Source: an uncultured Candidatus Pelagibacter sp.
GTDB taxonomy: Bacteria; Pseudomonadota; Alphaproteobacteria; Pelagibacterales; Pelagibacteraceae
Assembly (NCBI GenBank): GCA_905616465.1
Contig: CAJQSX010000002.1
Coordinates: forward strand, 1-64,000
Direction: 5' to 3'
Length of the DNA: 64,000 bases
Shown here: piece after piece, positions 57,956 to 64,000 of the stretch
Layout: each line of letters starts with the position of its first letter
How positions within the stretch are numbered: position 1 is the first letter of the stretch
Made by a program: the position numbers and the translations under genes
Notes under the pieces: generated by a model
The model's input: only the letters and a program-made list of their open reading frames with translations
Told to the model about the DNA's origin: nothing
Databases searched by the model: none

Positions 57956-59356
57956 TTAAGAGTGAATTGCTCGTCGGTCTACAGATAGTGCCGCTTCTTT
58001 TACGGCTTCAGAAAAAGTTGGATGGGCATGACAGGTTCTTGCAATATCTTCAGAACTTGCTCCAAATTCCATGGCAACTCCAATTTCAGCTATTAATTCT
58101 CCCGCATGAGGTCCTATTAAATGAGCACCAAGTACTTTGTCGGTTCTTTCATCAGCAAGAATTTTTACAAAACCTTCGGCATTATCAATTGCTTTAGCTC
58201 TTGAGTTTGCCATAAATGAAAATTTTCCAATTTTATATTTAATATTGAGTCCTTTTAGTTGCTCTTCAGTTTTTCCTATAGATGCAACTTCTGGGCTTGT
58301 ATAGATAACCCCTGGGATAGTATCATAATTTACATGACCTGATTGACCCCCAATATTTTCTGCAACTGCAATTCCTTCATCCTCCGCTTTATGAGCAAGC
58401 ATTGGTCCATTAATTACATCCCCTATAGCGAAAATATTATCCTTATTTGTTCTAAAATTTTTGTCCGTTTTTACCCTATTTTTTTTATCTAACTCAACAC
58501 CAATTGTTTCTAAATTTAATCCATTTGTGTTTGGTTTTCTACCTACTGAAATCAAAACAACGTCGCAATCAAAATCTTTTTTATTATTATCTTTATCTAC
58601 TGTAGAAACAGTAGCTCCTGATTTATTTTTTTTAATTGATTTAACCTTGTGCTGCATATGAAAATTAATTCCTTGTTTTTTTAAAATTTTCATAAATTCA
58701 TTTGAAATTTCTCTATCCATACCTGGGGTAATATGGTCTAAAAATTCAACTACATGCACTTCAGCCCCAAGTCTTGACCAAACTGAGCCCATTTCTAAAC
58801 CTATATAACCTCCTCCAACTACTAACATTTTTTTTGGAACCTGTTTTAAATTTAATGCCCCTGTCGAAGATACAATTACTTTCTCATCAAATTCGATTTC
58901 TGGCAAAGATACTGGTACTGAGCCTGTTGCAATTATTATATTTTCAGCTTGTATAAGAGTTTCTTTATTTTGACTGTCTTTAACAGAAATTTCATTTTTC
59001 GATTTAAAGCTTCCAGTACCTTTAAAATAAGTTACTTTGTTTTTCTTTAATAAAAACTCAACTCCTTTAGTTAAGATCGTTACCGCTTTATCTTTATTTT
59101 TCATCATTTTACTCAGATTTAATTTTACTTCACCAACTTCTATTCCTTTGCTTGATAGATTTTGAGCTTTATGAAACTCTTCTGACAAATTTAATAAACT
59201 CTTTGAGGGAATACAGCCAATATTTAAACAGGTTCCTCCCAAAGAGCCTCGAGACTCTACACATGCAGTTTTTATACCTAATTGCGCAAGTCTAATTGCA
59301 CAAACATACCCGCCTGGACCACCACCAATTACTATTGTTTGGAATTTCTCTGACAT
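57956..59356 (-). CDS. lpdA: Dihydrolipoamide dehydrogenase (E3)
   Basis: 466 residues (E. coli 474). Seen: the FAD start VIGGGPGGYVCAIRLAQLG, the redox pair in LGGTCLNIGCIPSK, VVGGGYIGLEMGSVW (NAD), FAIGDVINGPMLAHKAEDEG in parts, and the dimer-interface HAHPTFSEAVKEA with the catalytic His-Glu pair. It reoxidises the lipoyl group of E2; position after sucB shows service to the 2-oxoglutarate complex. Confidence 0.97.
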   Translation of the reverse strand: MSEKFQTIVIGGGPGGYVCAIRLAQLGIKTACVESRGSLGGTCLNIGCIPSKSLLNLSEEFHKAQNLSSKGIEVGEVKLNLSKMMKNKDKAVTILTKGVEFLLKKNKVTYFKGTGSFKSKNEISVKDSQNKETLIQAENIIIATGSVPVSLPEIEFDEKVIVSSTGALNLKQVPKKMLVVGGGYIGLEMGSVWSRLGAEVHVVEFLDHITPGMDREISNEFMKILKKQGINFHMQHKVKSIKKNKSGATVSTVDKDNNKKDFDCDVVLISVGRKPNTNGLNLETIGVELDKKNRVKTDKNFRTNKDNIFAIGDVINGPMLAHKAEDEGIAVAENIGGQSGHVNYDTIPGVIYTSPEVASIGKTEEQLKGLNIKYKIGKFSFMANSRAKAIDNAEGFVKILADERTDKVLGAHLIGPHAGELIAEIGVAMEFGASSEDIARTCHAHPTFSEAVKEAALSVDRRAIHS

Positions 59357-60649
59357 TTAAATATCTAAAAATAACCTTCTTGGATCTTCTAAATTTTCTT
59401 TAATCATCTTTAAAAATGAAACTGACTCTTTTCCATCAACAATTCTATGATCATATGACAAAGCTAAATACATAATTGGCCTAATCTTAATTTCTCCATT
59501 AATTGCTATTGGTCTTTCAACAATATTATGCATTCCTAAAACGCCAGATTGAGGTAAATTTAAAATTGGTGTTGATAGCATTGATCCATAAACGCCTCCA
59601 TTGCTTATTGTAAATGTTCCACCCTGAAGATCTTCAATTGTTAATTTTCCATCTCTAGCTTTTTCTGAAATTTCTTTGATATTTTTCTCTATATCAGCAA
59701 ATGATAACTCATCTGCATTTTTTAAAACAGGAACTACCAAACCTTTTTCTGTTCCAACTGCAAAACTAATATTATAGTAATTTTTATAGATTATATCTTC
59801 GCCATCTATTTCAGCGTTAACGACAGGATATGATTTTAAAGCTACTATGCAAGCTTTAACAAAAAAAGACATAAAACCAAGTTTAATTCTATATTTGCTT
59901 TGGAAATCCTCTTGATTTTCTTTTCTCATCTCCATGATGTGGGACATATCAACTTCATTAAATGTTGTTAACAATGCAGCATTTTCTTGTGCTTGTTTTA
60001 ATCTTTTTGCAATTGTTTGTCTTAACCTGGTCATTTTAACTCTTTCTTCTTGACCATATTGAACTTTTCTTTCTGAAGACTGAGGTTGTACTCCCATTAA
60101 ATTTATCAAATCGCCTTTTAAAATTCTTCCATCCTTTCCTGTACCTTTAACAGACTGAATATCTAATTTTTTTTCGTCTACTATTTTTCTAACAGCTGGC
60201 GACAAAATTTGATTTTGAATTTTTGCATCTAAAGTTTTTTCTTCTTTTATTTCATTTGATAAAACCAATGGTTCATCAACCAAATTGTCCTCTTCGGGTT
60301 TTTTATCAAAAATTTCCACTTCTTTTTTAGAAGCTTCTAGATTTACAACGTTATTTTCTTTAGGTGATGGGTCAATTTTTTTTTTTTCTTCTTTTTTATT
60401 TTTCCCTACATTATTTTCTGATACTGAACCTAATAAGGCTCCCACCGCTACAACTGATCCATCTTTGGAATTAATTTCTGATAAAACTCCACTAATTGGT
60501 GATGGAACCTCTAAATTTACTTTATCCGTCTCTAACTCAACAATGGGTTCGTCTGCATCAACTGCATCACCTTCATTTTTCAACCATTTAGCAACCGTTG
60601 CTTCAGTAATGCTTTCTCCAAGGATCGGAACTACAATTTTATTATTCAT
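59357..60649 (-). CDS. sucB: Dihydrolipoyl succinyltransferase, E2 of 2-oxoglutarate dehydrogenase
   Basis: 430 residues. One N-terminal lipoyl domain (1-80) with [15 protein letters not shown] carrying the lipoylated Lys43, a charged linker rich in Lys, Glu and Pro, an E1/E3-binding domain at about 148-185 ([28 protein letters not shown]), and the catalytic domain ending with [17 protein letters not shown], whose His and Asp are catalytic. The stop touches lpdA and five bases separate it from sucA. Confidence 0.97.
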   Translation of the reverse strand: MNNKIVVPILGESITEATVAKWLKNEGDAVDADEPIVELETDKVNLEVPSPISGVLSEINSKDGSVVAVGALLGSVSENNVGKNKKEEKKKIDPSPKENNVVNLEASKKEVEIFDKKPEEDNLVDEPLVLSNEIKEEKTLDAKIQNQILSPAVRKIVDEKKLDIQSVKGTGKDGRILKGDLINLMGVQPQSSERKVQYGQEERVKMTRLRQTIAKRLKQAQENAALLTTFNEVDMSHIMEMRKENQEDFQSKYRIKLGFMSFFVKACIVALKSYPVVNAEIDGEDIIYKNYYNISFAVGTEKGLVVPVLKNADELSFADIEKNIKEISEKARDGKLTIEDLQGGTFTISNGGVYGSMLSTPILNLPQSGVLGMHNIVERPIAINGEIKIRPIMYLALSYDHRIVDGKESVSFLKMIKENLEDPRRLFLDI

Positions 60650-60654
60650 TATTT

Positions 60655-63561
60655 TTATTCAAATACTTTTTTTATAATTTCTTGTTGTTGAGAAATATGT
60701 CTTTTTGCATACCCTGTTGCTGGTGAAGCGTCCGGACTTCTTCCTATATACGAAATTTCCTTATTATTAGCGTTAATAGTGTCTAAAGTCCATTGTATAT
60801 AATCTCTCACCGAAAACCATGCACCCATATTTTTTGGCTCTTCCTGACACCAATAAAATTTCGCATTTTTTGCAAATACCTTAAGTTCTTTAACAAGAGT
60901 TTTTGCTGGAAATGGATACAGTTGTTCAATTCTGAACAATATAACATCATCCTTTTTTAATTTTTCTCTGGCAACTAATAAATCAAAGTAAATTTTACCC
61001 GAGCACATTATTACTTTTTTAATCTTAGAGTTTTTTCTTAACTTTATAAAACCACTAGTTTTTGGGTCAATAGCATGATCCCATAATATTCTATGAAATG
61101 AATTTTCTTTACTAAAGTCCTCTAAGTTAGAAATACAATGCTTATTTCTCAATAAAGATTTAGGTGTCATTATGATTAATGGTTTTCTAAAATCTCTGTG
61201 CATTTGTCTTCGTAATGCATGAAAATAATTTGCTGGAGTGGTGCAATTCATTACTTGCATGTTATCGTTAGCACATAATTGTAAAAATCTTTCTAAACGA
61301 GCTGATGAGTGTTCTGGCCCTTGTCCTTCATATCCGTGAGGCAACAACAATACTAATCCAGATGCTCTTGACCATTTTCTTTCACCGGATGCAATAAATT
61401 GATCTATTACTACTTGTGCTCCATTAGCAAAATCTCCAAATTGCGCCTCCCAAAGGGTCAGTGTATTTGGTTCAACCAAACTATATCCATATTCAAAACC
61501 TAAAACTGCTAATTCAGATAAAAAACTATCCACTACTTCAAATTGTTTTTGATTATTTGAAATATTATTTAAAGGTACGTAGCGACTATTGTCTTTTTGG
61601 TTTCTTAATACAGAGTGTCTTTGACTAAATGTTCCTCTTCCAGAGTCTTGACCAACAAGTCTTACTGGATAACCCTCCTCTAATAAAGATCCAAATGCTA
61701 AAGATTCCGCCGTTGACCAGTCTATACTAGATCCATTTTTAACAGCTTCATTTCTAGAATTTAATATTTTAACTATTGTTTTATGTAAATTTAATTTTTC
61801 TGGAGCAGAATTTATTTTTTCTGAAATTTCTAAAAGTTTCTTAGAATCACACCCTGTTATACCCCTTTTGTCCTTTCCTTTTTCAGGTCTATAAGCTGAC
61901 CATGAACCCTCAAACCATTCAATTTTTGTTTTATAGTCCTTCGCATTTTTAAACTGGTCATCAAGTAAATCTTTGAATTTTTTAATTGAACCCTCTAACT
62001 CTTCGTTAGTCATTGTATTTTCAGATACTAATTTGTTACCATAAACTTTGATTGGGGAAGGGTGAGATCTAATCTTTTCATACATTAAAGGCTGAGTAAA
62101 TGATGGCTCATCACCCTCATTATGACCAAATCTTCTGTAACAAATCAAATCCACAACAACATCTCTATTAAATTTTAATCTAAACTCTGTAGCTATTCTG
62201 GTCGCATAAACTACAGATTCTGGATCATCTCCATTTGCGTGAATGATTGGTGCATCAACCATCTTAGCCACATCTGAAGGATAAGGAGAAGAACGAGCAA
62301 ACCTTGGGCTAGTAGTAAAACCTATCTGGTTATTAACAATGATATGAATTGTTCCTCCAGTATTATGTCCCGGCAAACCAGACATTGCAAAACATTCCGC
62401 AACTACACCCTGCCCAGCAAATGCTGCATCGCCATGTATCAAAATTGGTATTACTTTATTTCTTTCTTTGTCTTTGTGAAAAAATTGTTTTGCTCTTGTT
62501 TGACCAAGAACCACTGGGTTAACTGCTTCTAAATGAGATGGATTATCTGTTAAACTAACATGTACAGAATTACCATCAAACTCTCTATTTGAAGATGCCC
62601 CTAAATGATACTTAACATCACCAGCACCATCCTTTGATGATGAATTAAATTCTCCTGCAAACTCATTAAATATTCTTTTATAAGATTTTTGCAAAACGTT
62701 TGCTAATACATTCAGTCTCCCTCTATGAGACATTCCAATTTTAACTTCCTTAACTTTATATTGGCCACTAATTTTAATTATTTGCTCAAGAGCGGGTATT
62801 AAACTTTCTCCACCATCTAATCCAAATCTTTTTGTCCCAACATATTTTTTATGTAAGAATTTTTCAAATCCCTCCGCCTGAATTAACTTATTTAGTATCG
62901 CATCTTTTCCATTTTTTGTGAATTTTAATGCATTCTCATCATTTTCAATTCTATCCCTAAGCCACTTTCTTTCTGTTGGGTTTGATATATGCATATATTC
63001 ATAACCAACTGGCCCACAATAAGTTTTGTTTAAAAAAGTTAATATTTCTCTTAACGTTGAAGACTCTCTATTTATTACTCCATCTAAATAAATTTTTTCT
63101 TTATAATCAGCTTTCTTAAATCCATAATATTCTGGATGAAGTTCATCTAGATATTCTGTTTTCATCATCCCCAGTGGATCAAGTTTAGCTAATAAGTGCC
63201 CTCTTTGTCTATAGGCCCTGATTAATGCAACAGCTCTTATTGAGTTAGCATTATTTTTAATTAAATTTTCTGAAGTAATAGCTGTAGTATTATTGTCTTG
63301 AGAAGTTTTCTCATCCACTTCTTCAATTTTTCTTTCAATATCGTTAATATCAATTTTTTTTTTTAAACTCCAAGAGGGTCCGTTGATTTCTTTTACAATA
63401 ACATTTAATTCATCTCCGATTCCCTCAAAATAATTTTTCCAACTACTTGGTAAATCTTTATCATTATTAATAAACTTGAGGTACATTTGTTCAATAAATG
63501 CATTGTTAGATTTATTTAAAAATGAATTTTTTTCAAATTCAAAATTTTTTGATGATGACAT
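60655..63561 (-). CDS. sucA: 2-oxoglutarate dehydrogenase E1 component
   Basis: 968 residues (E. coli 933). Seen: the N-terminal E2-binding segment with [55 protein letters not shown]-type substrate site at [17 protein letters not shown], the TPP motif [10 protein letters not shown], and [19 protein letters not shown] in parts. It decarboxylates 2-oxoglutarate in the TCA cycle. It lies 34 bases after sucD. Confidence 0.97.
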   Translation of the reverse strand: MSSSKNFEFEKNSFLNKSNNAFIEQMYLKFINNDKDLPSSWKNYFEGIGDELNVIVKEINGPSWSLKKKIDINDIERKIEEVDEKTSQDNNTTAITSENLIKNNANSIRAVALIRAYRQRGHLLAKLDPLGMMKTEYLDELHPEYYGFKKADYKEKIYLDGVINRESSTLREILTFLNKTYCGPVGYEYMHISNPTERKWLRDRIENDENALKFTKNGKDAILNKLIQAEGFEKFLHKKYVGTKRFGLDGGESLIPALEQIIKISGQYKVKEVKIGMSHRGRLNVLANVLQKSYKRIFNEFAGEFNSSSKDGAGDVKYHLGASSNREFDGNSVHVSLTDNPSHLEAVNPVVLGQTRAKQFFHKDKERNKVIPILIHGDAAFAGQGVVAECFAMSGLPGHNTGGTIHIIVNNQIGFTTSPRFARSSPYPSDVAKMVDAPIIHANGDDPESVVYATRIATEFRLKFNRDVVVDLICYRRFGHNEGDEPSFTQPLMYEKIRSHPSPIKVYGNKLVSENTMTNEELEGSIKKFKDLLDDQFKNAKDYKTKIEWFEGSWSAYRPEKGKDKRGITGCDSKKLLEISEKINSAPEKLNLHKTIVKILNSRNEAVKNGSSIDWSTAESLAFGSLLEEGYPVRLVGQDSGRGTFSQRHSVLRNQKDNSRYVPLNNISNNQKQFEVVDSFLSELAVLGFEYGYSLVEPNTLTLWEAQFGDFANGAQVVIDQFIASGERKWSRASGLVLLLPHGYEGQGPEHSSARLERFLQLCANDNMQVMNCTTPANYFHALRRQMHRDFRKPLIIMTPKSLLRNKHCISNLEDFSKENSFHRILWDHAIDPKTSGFIKLRKNSKIKKVIMCSGKIYFDLLVAREKLKKDDVILFRIEQLYPFPAKTLVKELKVFAKNAKFYWCQEEPKNMGAWFSVRDYIQWTLDTINANNKEISYIGRSPDASPATGYAKRHISQQQEIIKKVFE

Positions 63562-63595
63562 TTGTTAAATTAATATAATACCAGAAAAATATTTT

Positions 63596-64000
63596 TCAAT
63601 TAGACAATTTATTAAATAATGTTTTACCTAACTCAGAGGGTGATTTAGCAACGGTAATTCCACATTCTTCCATCTTTTTAATTTTATCTTCTGCCCCACC
63701 TTTGCCACCTGATATAATGGCACCAGCGTGCCCCATTCTTCTTCCAGGGGGTGCTGTTATTCCAGCAACAAAACCAACCATAGGCTTTTGAATTTTGTGG
63801 TTTTTTACGAATTCAGCTGCTTCTTCTTCAGCAGAACCTCCAATTTCTCCAATCATAAGAATAGATTTTGTTTCTTCGTCAGTTAAAAATAGATCTAAGC
63901 AATCTATAAAACTTGTTCCATTAACTGGGTCCCCCCCAATTCCAATACAAGTTGATTGCCCTAACCCATTCTCGGTTGTTTGCGCAACAGCTTCATAAGT
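63596..64000 (-). CDS. sucD: Succinyl-CoA synthetase alpha subunit (5' part outside window)
   Basis: The C-terminal 134 residues are visible; the full protein is about 290. Seen: [55 protein letters not shown] with the phosphorylated histidine in GHAGA, and a C-terminal [11 protein letters not shown]. It makes ATP or GTP from succinyl-CoA. The gene runs off the right edge; sucC is expected beyond it. Confidence 0.96.
   Translation of the reverse strand, partial: TYEAVAQTTENGLGQSTCIGIGGDPVNGTSFIDCLDLFLTDEETKSILMIGEIGGSAEEEAAEFVKNHKIQKPMVGFVAGITAPPGRRMGHAGAIISGGKGGAEDKIKKMEECGITVAKSPSELGKTLFNKLSN

Noticed and set aside
60285-60677. Open frame of 130 codons on the plus strand across the sucB start
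   Set aside because: Shadow of the lipoyl domain and linker; serine- and phenylalanine-rich, as antisense frames of lysine/glutamate-rich proteins are.
63572-63599. Possible sucA promoter TTGAAA-16-TATATT on the minus strand
   Set aside because: Both boxes are AT-only or nearly so, the distance to the ATG is very short, and sucA is probably read through from sucD.

Overview
The window looks like a piece of a SAR11-type (Pelagibacterales) alphaproteobacterial chromosome. It is strongly AT-rich (about 70% A+T by eye), most neighbouring genes abut or overlap by a few bases, and no gap without a gene exceeds 200 bases. Markers that fit this group are class I lysyl-tRNA synthetase, a ChvG/ChvI two-component pair beside ahcY, a RegA-type response regulator, the MurU/AmgK cell-wall recycling pair, a SAM-II riboswitch in front of metX, the split F1-ATPase operon atpHAGDC, and the sucD-sucA-sucB-lpdA cluster. 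I see no tRNA, rRNA, CRISPR array, insertion sequence, phage gene or clear pseudogene. The genus assignment is inference from gene content and order.

Layout. 1-9.2 kb is a mixed accessory-like stretch: a cyclopropane fatty acid synthase (cut by the window edge), a DapA-family aldolase, a family 9 glycosyltransferase, a membrane J-domain protein, oligopeptidase B, a small lipoprotein, a purine permease and a purine phosphoribosyltransferase converging on a strong hairpin, a family 17 glycosyltransferase and a DUF1330 protein. 9.2-16 kb has an AlkA-type glycosylase and an EamA transporter, then msrA-sseA-RND adaptor-RND pump read as one unit. 16-21 kb holds a lytic transglycosylase lipoprotein, a VanZ-like protein, gpmA, and the ahcY-tsaE-amgK-murU run. 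21-26 kb has chvI-chvG and polA. 26-31 kb has bioY, an orphan RegA regulator and a three-gene polyamine operon (ornithine-type decarboxylase, deoxyhypusine-synthase-like protein, agmatinase-family ureohydrolase). 30.7-34.2 kb is lysS-pyrD-rpmB-queuosine precursor transporter. 34.3-37.9 kb is trkH, an AmpG-like permease and an NlpC/P60 peptidase. 37.9-42.5 kb covers tyrA-hisC against metX-metW-gloB. 42.5-49.2 kb is the rplU-rpmA-obgE-proB-proA-nadD-rsfS-ctpA-rppH run. 49.1-64 kb on the minus strand is the energy block: sucD-sucA-sucB-lpdA, an acyltransferase, priA, and atpHAGDC.

How the genes work together. Central energy metabolism (2-oxoglutarate dehydrogenase, succinyl-CoA synthetase, F1-ATPase) dominates the right end. 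A peptidoglycan turnover and recycling theme is spread across the window (lytic transglycosylase, NlpC/P60, AmpG, AmgK, MurU). Methionine and SAM cycling is represented by riboswitch-metX-metW and ahcY. The least understood part, and the best candidate for new biochemistry, is the polyamine operon at 27.6-30.7 kb, where a deoxyhypusine-synthase homologue sits directly before a ureohydrolase.

All function calls rest on motifs and remembered family features; no database search was run.
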